Part shown: one piece after another, positions 22,603 to 32,491 of the stretch | Layout: the number at the start of each line of letters is the position of its first letter | Position numbering within the stretch: position 1 is the stretch's first letter | Origin: Sporolituus thermophilus DSM 23256 | Lineage (GTDB): Bacteria > Bacillota > Negativicutes > Sporomusales > Thermosinaceae | DNA: 57,399 nucleotides | NCBI RefSeq assembly: GCF_900102435.1 | Contig: NZ_FNBU01000020.1 | Coordinates: 1 to 57,399 of the forward strand | Reading direction: 5' to 3' | The notes under the pieces: generated by a model | Told to the model about the DNA's origin: nothing | The model's database searches: none | Seen by the model: the letters and a program-made list of their open reading frames with translations, nothing else | Position numbers and translations under genes: made by a program

Positions 22603-24741
22603 ATGGATAAGAAGCTGCTCTTCGCCTTGGACATCGGTACGCGCAGTGTCGTCGGCCTGCTTGGGGAACAGGGTGATAATAAAATTAATCTCCTGGCAGT
22701 CGAACGCCAGGAGCACTATACCCGCGCCATGCTGGACGGGCAAATCCATGATGTCACCGAGGTGGCTGGCGTTTTGGCCGAAGTAAAAAGCCGTCTGGAG
22801 CGGATCGTCAGCCCCTTGCCCAAAGTGGCCGTAGCCGCCGCTGGCCGGGCTCTCAGCACCCTCCGCGTTACCGCCGACCTGGACGTGAGCGGGCGCGGGG
22901 CGCTGACGGCAAGTGACGAGCGGGCACTGGAGCTTGCCGGCCTGCAGACGGCACAGCGCAGTTTAGCCACCGCCGACGCTGCGTTCGATCCCACTGCCTA
23001 CTACTGTGTCGGTTACAGCGTGGTTACCTTTAGCCTGGACGGCAATCCCCTTAAAAGTCTGGTTGGTCAACGGGGAAAACGGGCGGAAATTGAACTCATT
23101 GCCACTTTCCTCCCCCGCCAGGTCATCGATTCGTTGCAGTCGGCCGTCCAGGCGGTCGGCCTGGAAATTGCCACCCTTACCTTGGAGCCAATCGCCGCGA
23201 TCAATGTACTTATCCCGCCCACCATGCGGCACCTCAATCTGGCCCTGGTCGATGTGGGAGCCGGCACTTCTGACGTGGCTATCACCCGGGACGGATCAGT
23301 CATCGGTTACGGCATGGTGCCCTGTGCCGGCGACGAGATCACGGAAGCCTTGTCGCAGCAATATCTGCTGGATTTCAATGTTGCCGAACAGGTCAAACGC
23401 CAACTTGGTGCTAAAAATAAAAAAGTGACTTTCACCGATGTCCTGGGAATAGAACATAAGGTACCGGCCAAAGAACTGACGGCCAGCCTTGCCCCGGCGG
23501 TAGCCGACCTCGCCCAGCTCATCGCCCGCCAGATCCTGGACCTTAACGGCCAGCCGCCGCAGGCCGTGCTCCTCGTTGGCGGCGGGGCCCTCACACCGCT
23601 CTTGCCGGCGGCGCTGGCCCAAGCGCTCGATATCCCGGCCGCCCGCGTCGGCATCCGCCGGCCGGACGCCCTTGACGGCTTTACCGCTATTCCGCCGACG
23701 CTACAGGCGCCCGACGGTGTGACCCCGCTCGGTATCCTTAAGCTGGCCGGCAGCGGCACGCTGCATTTCGCCAACATTTCCCTAAACGGCCAGCCGCTCC
23801 GCCTTTTCAACTTCGGCAAACTGACCGTCACCGATGCCCTCCTCGCCGCCGGTATCGATGCCCGCAGCCTCCACGGCCGGCCGGGCCTGGGGATTACCGT
23901 GCGGATAAATGGCGAAACCAAATTTTTCCCCGGCAGTCACGGCCAGCCGGGAAGCGTCGTCATCAACGGCCAGCCGGCCGGCTTCGACCACCCCCTGCAG
24001 GATGGCGATGTCATTACCGTCATAAAAGGCAGGGATGGCGCCACGCCCCGACCGCGCGTGGCTGATGTCGCCCCCTTGCCCCAGCCGTTTACCGTTATCG
24101 TCGATGGCGAACCGGTTACCGTCGCGCCGCTTGTCACCGTTAACGGCAACCCGGCTGATGCCGCTACCTTACTTGCCGACCGCAGCGAGGTAACCTGCCG
24201 CTTACCGGATACGCTGGGTGAAGTGCTTGCGCAGCTTGGTCGGACCGCAGGCCCTGTTCATTTTACCTATACCGTCAATGGCCATGAGCGCACCTACCGT
24301 CAGTGGCCGCGCTACCTCATCAATGGGCGGGAGGCCGGTCCCGATTGGCCGGTAAAGCCCGGCGACGTCATCACCGCGCCACCGCCCGTACCGCCTACCC
24401 TGGCCCAGTTACTTGGCCTGGCCGGCCTTACCGACGAATTCATCACCGTTACCTTTAACGGTGAGCCCTGCCAGGTGCCGCTCAGGCGCCTGACGCTTAC
24501 CCTCAATGGCCGCCCGGCCGACCCTGGGGAAACCGCACCTACCGGCAGCGAAATTGAGTTTAGCTTAAGCGAACAGCCGCCGACGGTCAGCGATGTCCTC
24601 CTGGCCGCCGCTTTCAATCCCCGGGCCCTGCGCAACGTTATTCGCATCGACCTTTTGCTCAACGGCCAGGCGGCCGAATACACTACCCCGGTAAAAAAGG
24701 GGGACTGGATCGATGTCATCGCCATCACCGATACAAAGTAG
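22603..24741 (+). CDS. FtsA/PilM-like actin-fold ATPase with C-terminal repeat region
   Basis: 712 residues. The N-terminal 370 are an FtsA-type actin fold: phosphate-1 loop ALDIGTRSVVG (8-18), an SHS2-like insert region (VAVAAAGRALSTLRV onward), phosphate-2 LALVDVGAGTSDVAI (about 210-224) and the adenosine loop AVLLVGGGALTPL (about 321-333). From about residue 390 to the end runs a proline-rich array of short beta units built around xVxNGxP and PLxxGDxI (for example VVINGQPAGFDHPLQDGDVI, and YLINGREAGPDWPVKPGDVI), four or five copies that look like beta-grasp/SLBB-like folds. Classical FtsA is about 420 residues and lacks this. It is not near ftsZ. The DASS permease gene overlaps its end by 29 bp. 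AGGAG precedes the ATG. Confidence 0.8.
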   Translation: MDKKLLFALDIGTRSVVGLLGEQGDNKINLLAVERQEHYTRAMLDGQIHDVTEVAGVLAEVKSRLERIVSPLPKVAVAAAGRALSTLRVTADLDVSGRGALTASDERALELAGLQTAQRSLATADAAFDPTAYYCVGYSVVTFSLDGNPLKSLVGQRGKRAEIELIATFLPRQVIDSLQSAVQAVGLEIATLTLEPIAAINVLIPPTMRHLNLALVDVGAGTSDVAITRDGSVIGYGMVPCAGDEITEALSQQYLLDFNVAEQVKRQLGAKNKKVTFTDVLGIEHKVPAKELTASLAPAVADLAQLIARQILDLNGQPPQAVLLVGGGALTPLLPAALAQALDIPAARVGIRRPDALDGFTAIPPTLQAPDGVTPLGILKLAGSGTLHFANISLNGQPLRLFNFGKLTVTDALLAAGIDARSLHGRPGLGITVRINGETKFFPGSHGQPGSVVINGQPAGFDHPLQDGDVITVIKGRDGATPRPRVADVAPLPQPFTVIVDGEPVTVAPLVTVNGNPADAATLLADRSEVTCRLPDTLGEVLAQLGRTAGPVHFTYTVNGHERTYRQWPRYLINGREAGPDWPVKPGDVITAPPPVPPTLAQLLGLAGLTDEFITVTFNGEPCQVPLRRLTLTLNGRPADPGETAPTGSEIEFSLSEQPPTVSDVLLAAAFNPRALRNVIRIDLLLNGQAAEYTTPVKKGDWIDVIAITDTK

Positions 24742-26116
24742 CAAAACCGCCGGCAAATGGCTGGCAGTAATCCTGCTGCCACTACTAATATTTTTGCTGT
24801 CGGCCGGCGTCGGGTTGGCCGCGCCTTTTCGGGCATACGTCGCCCTAACCGTATGGGCCATTCTCTCCTGGGCCCTGTCACTCATGCCGGAAGCCTTCGT
24901 TGGCAGCCTGCTGCCGGTACTGTATATTGTTGCCGGTGTGGCCAAACCCGCGGCCGCCTTCGCCCCCTGGCTTACCAACGTACCCTGGACCAGCATGGGC
25001 GGCCTGATCCTGGGCGCCGTGCTTCTCGCGAGCGGTCTGGCCAAACGCATCGCCTACTGGTCTATCTTACGGACCGGCGCATCTTATTACCGTACCCTGG
25101 CCGGTTTGATGTTGGCCGGCATCATCCTTGGTCCCCTTATTCCGTCCGCCTTGGGCAAGATGTCGATTTTTTGCCCGCTGGCCATCGGCATCTGCCAGGC
25201 GCTAAATCTGCCGCCTAAGTCGCGGGCGGCCACGGCCGTCATGGCCACCGCCTTTTTTGCCGTCGCCGGTCCGACCGTGACCTATCTGACCGGCGGCATT
25301 CATATCATCATGGCGATGAGCCTGGTATCCGGCGTCCTGCAAACACCGGTCAGCTGGTCCCAGTACGCCGTTTATAACTTCATTCCCGGCGTGATTTATT
25401 CCGGCCTTACTCTTAGCCTGGTAGCCCTGCTGCTGCGGCCGGAGCGTTCCATTGACACCGCGGAAGTTATCCGCCTGCAATACAAAAACCTTGGGCCGCC
25501 GACGGCCACCGAAAAAAAGGCAGCCGTCGTCCTAGCCGTCACCCTGGTTCTCTTGTCCACCGATACGCTCCACCATATTGACCCTGGCTGGCTGCTGCTC
25601 CTGGTCGCCGCCGTGCTTTTTCTCCCCGGCGTTAAGCTAATGGACAAGGAAAAATTCAGCAAAATTGACTTTTCGGTTATCCTCTTTATTGCCGGCGCCA
25701 TGTCCATTGGCTCGGTTGCCGGCGCCCTTGGCGCCGGGCGCTGGTTTTCCGGCCTTATCATGCCACTGCTCGGCGCCGCGTCGGCGCCGGCTATGTTGCT
25801 TTCCGTTTATGCCGTCGGCGCCACTCTCACCCTGTTTCTCACTCCTATCGCCGGCCTTGCTACCTTTACCGGGCCGCTTACGGAAACAGCCCTGGCGCTT
25901 GGCCTAAACCCTTTTCCCGTTATCTACAGCCTGATTTACGGCATGGACCAGTATATTTTCCCCTATCAATACGGGGTGCTGATGTTGGCGTTCAGCTACG
26001 GCTATATGTCTTGGCCGCTGATGGCCCGCGTTTTTGCCGCCAAAATGGCACTGACGCCTCTGTTTTTGCTCTTTATCGCCCAGGCCTACTGGCGCTGGCT
26101 GGGCCTGTTGCCGTAA
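24713..26116 (+). CDS. DASS/SLC13-like anion permease
   Basis: 467 residues with about twelve membrane helices, resembling the divalent anion:Na+ symporter (CitT/SLC13) superfamily: a short cytosolic N-terminus, the hydrophobic block SWALSLMPEAFVGSLLP (about residues 45-60), PSALGKMSIFCPLAIG, and the second-half VILFIAGAMSIGSVAGALGAG. Substrates in this family are dicarboxylates, citrate or sulfate; which applies is unknown. The start overlaps the FtsA-like gene by 29 bp, with GGGGGA 8 nt before the ATG, so translational coupling is likely. A shared hairpin terminator with the convergent gene follows. Confidence 0.75.
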   Translation: MSSPSPIQSSKTAGKWLAVILLPLLIFLLSAGVGLAAPFRAYVALTVWAILSWALSLMPEAFVGSLLPVLYIVAGVAKPAAAFAPWLTNVPWTSMGGLILGAVLLASGLAKRIAYWSILRTGASYYRTLAGLMLAGIILGPLIPSALGKMSIFCPLAIGICQALNLPPKSRAATAVMATAFFAVAGPTVTYLTGGIHIIMAMSLVSGVLQTPVSWSQYAVYNFIPGVIYSGLTLSLVALLLRPERSIDTAEVIRLQYKNLGPPTATEKKAAVVLAVTLVLLSTDTLHHIDPGWLLLLVAAVLFLPGVKLMDKEKFSKIDFSVILFIAGAMSIGSVAGALGAGRWFSGLIMPLLGAASAPAMLLSVYAVGATLTLFLTPIAGLATFTGPLTETALALGLNPFPVIYSLIYGMDQYIFPYQYGVLMLAFSYGYMSWPLMARVFAAKMALTPLFLLFIAQAYWRWLGLLP

Positions 26117-26144
26117 AACAGCCGTTTATATCCGCAAAAACATT

Positions 26145-26180
26145 AAAGCAGCGTAAGCCTTGATGGCGTCACGCTGCTTT
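26145..26180. terminator. Bidirectional terminator
   Basis: AAAGCAGCGT (26145-26154) and ACGCTGCTTT (26171-26180) form a 10-bp stem with T/A runs on both sides, between the convergent DASS and beta-lactamase-fold genes. Confidence 0.75.
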
Positions 26181-26193
26181 TTCTCTGCCGGCG

Positions 26194-26967
26194 CTATTCG
26201 CGCAGAAGATTATATACTTTGGCGGCGATATTGGCAATATAATCGCTCTTAGAATCGGCGCTGGCCGGCGACGAGGTATAAACACTGATAAGAATCCGGT
26301 TTTTGCCGTCGTCGACAATCCCCACGTCGCACAGCACATCATCCAGTTCGCCCACTTTGTGCATCACCGGGGTGAGCATGTAGCGGGGAATTTCCTCGGT
26401 AAAAATGGTACGGCCTAGCGCATCCAAAAGCTGCTCCGAAGTCCGTTTGCCCAAATATTTTTTGCGGTAAATCGTCTCCATTACCGTCGCCATCTCTTTT
26501 GGGGTAGTTACGCTGTGGTAATTATACCGCTGAAACGCCCGGTCATCATGGATCATTGTTTTCTTCAGACGCAGGTCTTTGAGTGTGCGGGCCAGCGCCG
26601 CCGGCATTTTTTCTTCAAATTCATTGAGCAAGTTATAAAACGCTTCATTGTCGCTGACGGTGATCATTTTTTCAATATCATCGTCATAAACGGTGCGCGC
26701 GTCGGCGTCGGCAGCCGGATATAGGTACTTATAAGCGGCCACCGCAACAACCAGTTTGCTGGTTGAAGCCGTAGGGAAGACAACGTCGGGGCGGTAGGCA
26801 TAAGTCTTCCCGGTTTTGAGATTTTTGGCGTAAATACCGATACTGCCTTCAAAAGTATTGGCATAGGCCGTAACTTCTTTGGCGGTCGGTCTTGGCGCGC
26901 CAAAAACGGTCGCATTGGCAAGCACCATCGTGATGCCCAGGATGATTGCAATTAGCCATTTTTTCAT
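26194..26967 (-). CDS. Secreted class A beta-lactamase-fold serine hydrolase
   Basis: 257 residues with a Sec signal peptide (about 1-23, cleavage near FGA-PRP). Active-site motifs: S68-T-S-K71 (SxxK), S105-D106-N107 (SDN) and K204-V-G206 in place of KTG. The omega-loop Glu166 motif (ExxLN) that class A enzymes use for deacylation is not visible. The fold therefore belongs to the class A/PBP-like family, but true beta-lactamase activity is doubtful; a D,D-peptidase or other envelope role is as likely. It follows the crp gene by 17 bp on the same strand and may be cotranscribed. Confidence 0.8.
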   Translation of the reverse strand: MKKWLIAIILGITMVLANATVFGAPRPTAKEVTAYANTFEGSIGIYAKNLKTGKTYAYRPDVVFPTASTSKLVVAVAAYKYLYPAADADARTVYDDDIEKMITVSDNEAFYNLLNEFEEKMPAALARTLKDLRLKKTMIHDDRAFQRYNYHSVTTPKEMATVMETIYRKKYLGKRTSEQLLDALGRTIFTEEIPRYMLTPVMHKVGELDDVLCDVGIVDDGKNRILISVYTSSPASADSKSDYIANIAAKVYNLLRE

Positions 26968-26984
26968 GGTTTCACCTGTTTGGA

Positions 26985-27665
26985 TTATTGTATCAGTCTG
27001 GCCAGCTTCTCGGGCTGCAACAAGATGAGGATATCGCCGTCAAAGTCAATCAGGCGGTCTTTCTTCAGGGCGCTGAGGGTACGGGTGACCGTCTCCCGCG
27101 TCGTTCCTACCAGGCTGGCCAAATCTTGCCGCGACAGGCCAAGGTCGACTTCAATGCCCCGCGCCGTCCTCCGGCCGTGCTGCTTGCCCAGCCTGAGCAG
27201 CGTTTCGGCCGTACGGGCCGTCACATCATTAAGCGCCAGGTTTTTAATCTTCTGCTGGGCGTAAAGCAGGCGCTGGCTAAGGGCTTTAATCAGCTGCAGT
27301 GCCAGGCGGTTGTTATTCAGTACCAAGCGCTCCAGTTCGGTGTTCTTGATTATGCCGACCCGCGCGTCCTCGGCAGCGATGGCCGTAGCCGGGTAAGGCC
27401 GGTTGTTGAAAAGCAGCACCTCGGCGAACAGGTCGCCGGGCCCCAGAATATGAATGATATGTTCCCGGCCATCGTCCGTCATCTTAACGATTTTGACTTT
27501 GCCGCTTTTGACAAAGTGAAAACCTTCGCCCGGTTCGCCCTCCATAAAGATGACCATGCCCTTGCGATAGAGCCGCTCGGTGGTGAGGTTGTGGATCTCG
27601 GCCAGCTGCCGGTCGGACAGGTCAGCAAAAATCGGCAGTTTTTTCAAGTGTTCAATCGAGTCCAT
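26985..27665 (-). CDS. Crp/Fnr-family regulator without cysteines
   Basis: 226 residues: a cyclic-nucleotide-binding-type beta-barrel (about 10-120; GEGFHFVKSGKVKI, GPGDLFAEVLLF), a long dimer helix (about 125-150) and a winged-helix domain with recognition segment SRQDLASLVGTTRETVTRTL. There is not one Cys, so an FNR iron-sulfur cluster and Cys-ligated heme of the CooA type are excluded; a His-ligated heme or a small-molecule effector is possible. It is the first gene after hemL (42 bp gap) at the end of the tetrapyrrole operon, which suggests heme-linked or redox-linked regulation (inference). Confidence 0.92.
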   Translation of the reverse strand: MDSIEHLKKLPIFADLSDRQLAEIHNLTTERLYRKGMVIFMEGEPGEGFHFVKSGKVKIVKMTDDGREHIIHILGPGDLFAEVLLFNNRPYPATAIAAEDARVGIIKNTELERLVLNNNRLALQLIKALSQRLLYAQQKIKNLALNDVTARTAETLLRLGKQHGRRTARGIEVDLGLSRQDLASLVGTTRETVTRTLSALKKDRLIDFDGDILILLQPEKLARLIQ

Positions 27666-27707
27666 AACCCGCCTCCTTATGCGCTGTAGGCAGCCACTTT
27701 TTACTTT

Positions 27708-29027
27708 CTACTTTTTTCCGTTCTTATAATATTCCTCCACCTTGGCAAAGGCGCGGGCGCTGGCGGCGATGGTGGCCGCGATGTCATCGTCCGAGTGCGC
27801 TGCCGACATGAAGGCGGCCTCGAACTGGGACGGCGCAAGATACACGCCTTGCTCCAGCATGGCGTGGAAGAAGGTGTTGAAGGCGCCCACATCGGACTGT
27901 TTGGCGCTGTCATAGTCATAGACCGGCTTGTCGCTGAAGAACAGGCAGAACATGGAGCCGATTTGGTGGAACTGGAGGTTAAAACCGAACTTCTCCGCCT
28001 GGGCCTTGAGGCCGGCGCACAGCGTTTGCGTCTTTTCGGTCAGCTTTTGATACATGTCCGGCGTTTCGGCCAAAATTTTGAGCGTTGTCAGACCGGCGGT
28101 CATGGCCAGCGGGTTACCGCTGAGGGTACCGGCCTGGTACACCGGGCCCGCCGGGGCGATGAGTTCCATGATATCTCGCCGGCCGCCGTAAGCGCCGACC
28201 GGCAGGCCGCCACCGATGACCTTGCCGAGAGTGGTCAAGTCAGGCGTAATCTTGTAGTACGCCTGGGCGCCGCCGTAAGCGACGCGGAAGCCGGACATGA
28301 CTTCGTCAAAAATGAGGAGGGCGCCGTACTCTTGGGTAATGCGGCGCACCGCGGCCAGATACCCTTCGCGCGGAAGAATGAGGCCCATGTTGCCGGGTAC
28401 CGGCTCGATGATAACCGCGGCGATATCCTCGCCCGTTTGCCGGAAGACTTGTTCCAGCCCTTCGACATCATTATACGCCACCGTGATCGTATTGCCGGCG
28501 ATGCTTTCCGGCACACCGGGGCTGTCCGGGACGCCAAGTGTCGTGGCCCCCGATCCGGCCTTAACCAGCAGACTGTCATGGTGGCCATGGTAGCACCCGG
28601 CAAACTTGACGATTTTATTGCGCTTGGTATAGGCCCGCGCCAGCCGGAGAGCGCTCATAGTCGCCTCGGTACCGGAGTTGACCATGCGGACAAGTTCCAT
28701 GGACGGCACCGCCTGCCGGATCATCTTGGCCAGTTCGGTCTCCAGCAAGGTTGGCGCGCCGTAGCTGGTGCCCCGCATCAGGGCGTCGCGCAGCGCCTCG
28801 GTCACCGCCGGATGGGCGTGCCCGAGAATCATTGGGCCCCATGAACCGACATAGTCAATATATTCATTGCCGTCAATGTCGTACAGGCGGCTGCCGGCGG
28901 CGCCGGCGATAAAAGGCGGCGTCCCGCCGACCCCCCGAAACGATCGCACCGGGCTGTTCACCCCGCCGGGAATATACTCTTTGGCCTCGGCAAACGCCCG
29001 GGCTGATTTTTCCAAACTGAAAGCCAC
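27708..29027 (-). CDS. hemL: Glutamate-1-semialdehyde 2,1-aminomutase
   Basis: PLP enzyme that moves the amino group of glutamate-1-semialdehyde to give 5-aminolevulinate, the second C5-pathway step after HemA. 439 residues match the family. Marks: [13 protein letters not shown]-like N-terminus (here [13 protein letters not shown]), [20 protein letters not shown] (phosphate cup), [10 protein letters not shown] (cofactor Asp) and the Schiff-base Lys in [17 protein letters not shown]. It starts with GTG after AAGGAGG. It is the last biosynthetic gene of the operon, 14 bp after hemB. Confidence 0.97.
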   Translation of the reverse strand: MAFSLEKSARAFAEAKEYIPGGVNSPVRSFRGVGGTPPFIAGAAGSRLYDIDGNEYIDYVGSWGPMILGHAHPAVTEALRDALMRGTSYGAPTLLETELAKMIRQAVPSMELVRMVNSGTEATMSALRLARAYTKRNKIVKFAGCYHGHHDSLLVKAGSGATTLGVPDSPGVPESIAGNTITVAYNDVEGLEQVFRQTGEDIAAVIIEPVPGNMGLILPREGYLAAVRRITQEYGALLIFDEVMSGFRVAYGGAQAYYKITPDLTTLGKVIGGGLPVGAYGGRRDIMELIAPAGPVYQAGTLSGNPLAMTAGLTTLKILAETPDMYQKLTEKTQTLCAGLKAQAEKFGFNLQFHQIGSMFCLFFSDKPVYDYDSAKQSDVGAFNTFFHAMLEQGVYLAPSQFEAAFMSAAHSDDDIAATIAASARAFAKVEEYYKNGKK

Positions 29028-29041
29028 GGCCCTTTCCCTCC

Positions 29042-30011
<970 letters not shown>

Positions 30012-30019
<8 letters not shown>

Positions 30020-31538
30020 GGTACTCCCCCCTGTAATACTGGAGAATGCTTTCGATCAGCCCGGAAATCGTATACTCTTTGGCAATGATGGCGGGCGTCA
30101 GGCCTTGCTCGACGCAGGTAGCGGCAGTAATGGGGCCGATGCAGGCAATTTTGGCCTTGCCGGCCAGCGCCGCTCCCTCCCGGCCCAAGAGGCTGAGCAG
30201 ATTAGTGACCGTAGACGAACTGGTAAACGTAATAAGGTCGATTTCCCCGGCTGCCAGCTGCTCCGCCAGGGCCGCGCCGTCCGTATCACCGGTGACGGTA
30301 CGGTAGGCGGGCACGACCTCGACCTGGGCCCCCATCTCGGTCAGTTTTTCCGGCAGTACGTCGCGGGCGACCAGGGCCCGTGGGATAAGGACGCGCATGC
30401 CGGGGGCAATTTCGCCGGCCAGAGCGCTGACCACTCCCTCGGCCACAAACTGGACCGGCACGATATCGGCCCGGATGCCGTGAGCCTGCAAGCGGTCGGC
30501 CGTTACAGCGCCGATGGCGGCTATTTTCACCCCGGCCAGGACGCGGCTGTCCAGACCGGCGGCATCCAGGCGGGCAAAGAAGGCGTCCACCCCATTGACA
30601 CTCGTAAAAATCAGCCAGTGATATGTAGCCAGCTCGGCAATGGCCCTGTCCAGCGGCTCATAACTCTCCGGCGGCACGATCTTAATGGCGGGCGCCTCAA
30701 CCACCCGGGCGCCAAGTTCTTCCAGCCGGGACGTCAGCTGGCTGGCCTGTTCCCGGGCTCGGGTGACGAGCACTTTCTTCCCGAAGAGCGGTTTATTGTC
30801 AAACCAGGCGAGTTTGTCCCGCAGCGTGGCCACATGCCCCACCAGGAAAATAGCCGGTGGCGTTAGCCCAGCGGCAGCCACGTCGGCGGCCGCCTGGCCC
30901 AGCGTGGTGGTTAGCACACGCTGCTCCGGCTTGGTACCCCAGCGGATGACGGCGGCCGGGGTATCGGCCGGCCGGCCGTTTTCGATCAATTTCGCCGTGA
31001 TCTGGGGCAGGTTTTCTACCCCCATAAGAAAGACAAGCGTATCAGCGCCGGTGGCCAATTTATCCCAGCGAATGGTAGACTCCGGTTTGGTCGGGTCTTC
31101 GTGGCCGGTAACAACGGCAAAAGAGGTGGCGATCCCGCGGTGGGTCACCGGGATGCCGGCATAAGCCGGCACGGCGATGGCCGAGGTAATGCCAGGCACT
31201 ACTTCAAAGGGCACACCGCTTGCTACCAGCGCCAGCGCTTCTTCGCCGCCGCGGCCGAACACAAAGGGGTCGCCGCCCTTAAGGCGTACTACGGTTTTCC
31301 CTTCCTTCGCTTTGTCAACCAACAGCCGGTTAATGTCTTCCTGGCGCATGGTGTGATCGCTTGACGCCTTGCCCACATAAATCAGTTCCGCGTCCGTCCG
31401 GGCAGCGCTCAGCAGCCGGTCGTCAGCCAGCCGGTCATAGACAATGGTGTCGGCCTTCCCAATACACTCCAGGGCCTTCACGGTAATCAGTTTATAATCG
31501 CCCGGACCGGCGCCTACTAAATATACAAAACCTTGCAT
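30012..31538 (-). CDS. cobA-hemD: Fused uroporphyrinogen-III C-methyltransferase and uroporphyrinogen-III synthase
   Basis: A 508-residue fusion. Residues about 1-245 are a SAM-dependent C-methyltransferase ([46 protein letters not shown]) that makes precorrin-2 for siroheme and cobalamin. Residues about 250-505 are HemD ([42 protein letters not shown]), which closes and inverts the linear tetrapyrrole to uroporphyrinogen III. The fusion is common in Firmicutes. It shares one base with hemC (stop/start overlap at 31538) and overlaps hemB. One protein thus makes and diverts the branch-point molecule. Confidence 0.96.
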
Positions 31539-32491
31539 TAGCGGTTATTGCCTCCCCCTGCTGTTGGTCGCGCAAATAAGCCGGCCAGAATCTGCCGTCC
31601 GCCGGTTACATACATGTGTTGGGCCAGTTTGCGCCCCAAATCCTCCGCTGCCGCCGGCGCGCCGCAGATGCGGTCCTTCAGCGCCGCCGCGCCGTCAACC
31701 GACAAGATGACGGCGTCCAGAACCAGCTCACCGTTTTCCACCCGGCCATAAACGCCGATGGGAACCTGACAGCCCCCTTCCAGTTCATTAAGGAAGGCCC
31801 GCTCGGCCGTTACGGCGGCCGCGGTATCTTCGTCGTGCAGAAAGGCGACAAGGGCCAGCACTTCCGCATCATCGCTGCGGGCTTCAACGGCGAGGGCGCC
31901 CTGGCCCACGGCCGGCAGGCAGATGTCAGGCGGTAGCTGCTGGGTAATACGGTCGTCCCAGCCCAACCGTTTAAGACCGGCTTGGGCCAGCACAATGGCG
32001 TCCAGTTCCTCTGTTTCCAGCTTACGGAGCCGCGTATCGAGGTTGCCGCGCAGGTCGCATACCGTCAAGTCAGGGCGGTAATTTAACAATTGCGCCCGGC
32101 GCCGCAGGGAAGAAGTCCCCACTTTCGCGCCATGCGGCAGTCTGTCCAGCGTGCCGTACTTCGGGCTGATCAGCGCGTCAAAGGGTTCTTCCCGTTCGGT
32201 AATCGCCGCCAGCGTAAGCCCTTGCGGCAGCTCGGTCGGCATATCTTTAAGGCTGTGGACGGCAAGGTCGACTTCGCCGCGCAGCATGGCAACCTCGATT
32301 TCTTTCGTAAACAGCCCTTTGCCGCCGATCTTGGCCAACGGCACATCCAGAATTTTATCGCCGGTAGTGACAATATGCTTGAGGGTCACTTCCAGCCCGG
32401 GGTGGTACTGGCACAGGCGGTGGGCGATGTAATTGGCCTGCCACAAGGCCAGCTTACTGCCCCGCGTACCGATGACAAGTTTGTTTTTCAC
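31538..32491 (-). CDS. hemC: Hydroxymethylbilane synthase (porphobilinogen deaminase)
   Basis: Polymerises four porphobilinogens into hydroxymethylbilane. 317 residues; marks are VIGTRGSKLALWQANY at the start, SLKDMPTELPQGL, GTSSLRRRAQLL and the dipyrromethane-cofactor Cys in ELEGGCQVPIG (about residue 240). Its start lies 38 bp inside the end of hemA, and its stop overlaps cobA-hemD, so the reading frames are tightly packed and likely coupled. Confidence 0.97.
   Translation of the reverse strand: MKNKLVIGTRGSKLALWQANYIAHRLCQYHPGLEVTLKHIVTTGDKILDVPLAKIGGKGLFTKEIEVAMLRGEVDLAVHSLKDMPTELPQGLTLAAITEREEPFDALISPKYGTLDRLPHGAKVGTSSLRRRAQLLNYRPDLTVCDLRGNLDTRLRKLETEELDAIVLAQAGLKRLGWDDRITQQLPPDICLPAVGQGALAVEARSDDAEVLALVAFLHDEDTAAAVTAERAFLNELEGGCQVPIGVYGRVENGELVLDAVILSVDGAAALKDRICGAPAAAEDLGRKLAQHMYVTGGRQILAGLFARPTAGGGNNR

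Noticed and set aside
26194-26967. Acquired beta-lactamase resistance gene
   Set aside because: KVG instead of KTG and no visible omega-loop Glu; no mobile element or resistance context nearby.
26985-27665. CO sensor CooA or oxygen sensor FNR
   Set aside because: There is no cysteine for an iron-sulfur cluster or for CooA heme ligation, and no CO-dehydrogenase genes lie nearby.
27795-28844. A 349-codon frame antisense to hemL
   Set aside because: hemL is unmistakable; the antisense peptide is His/Arg-rich without domains.
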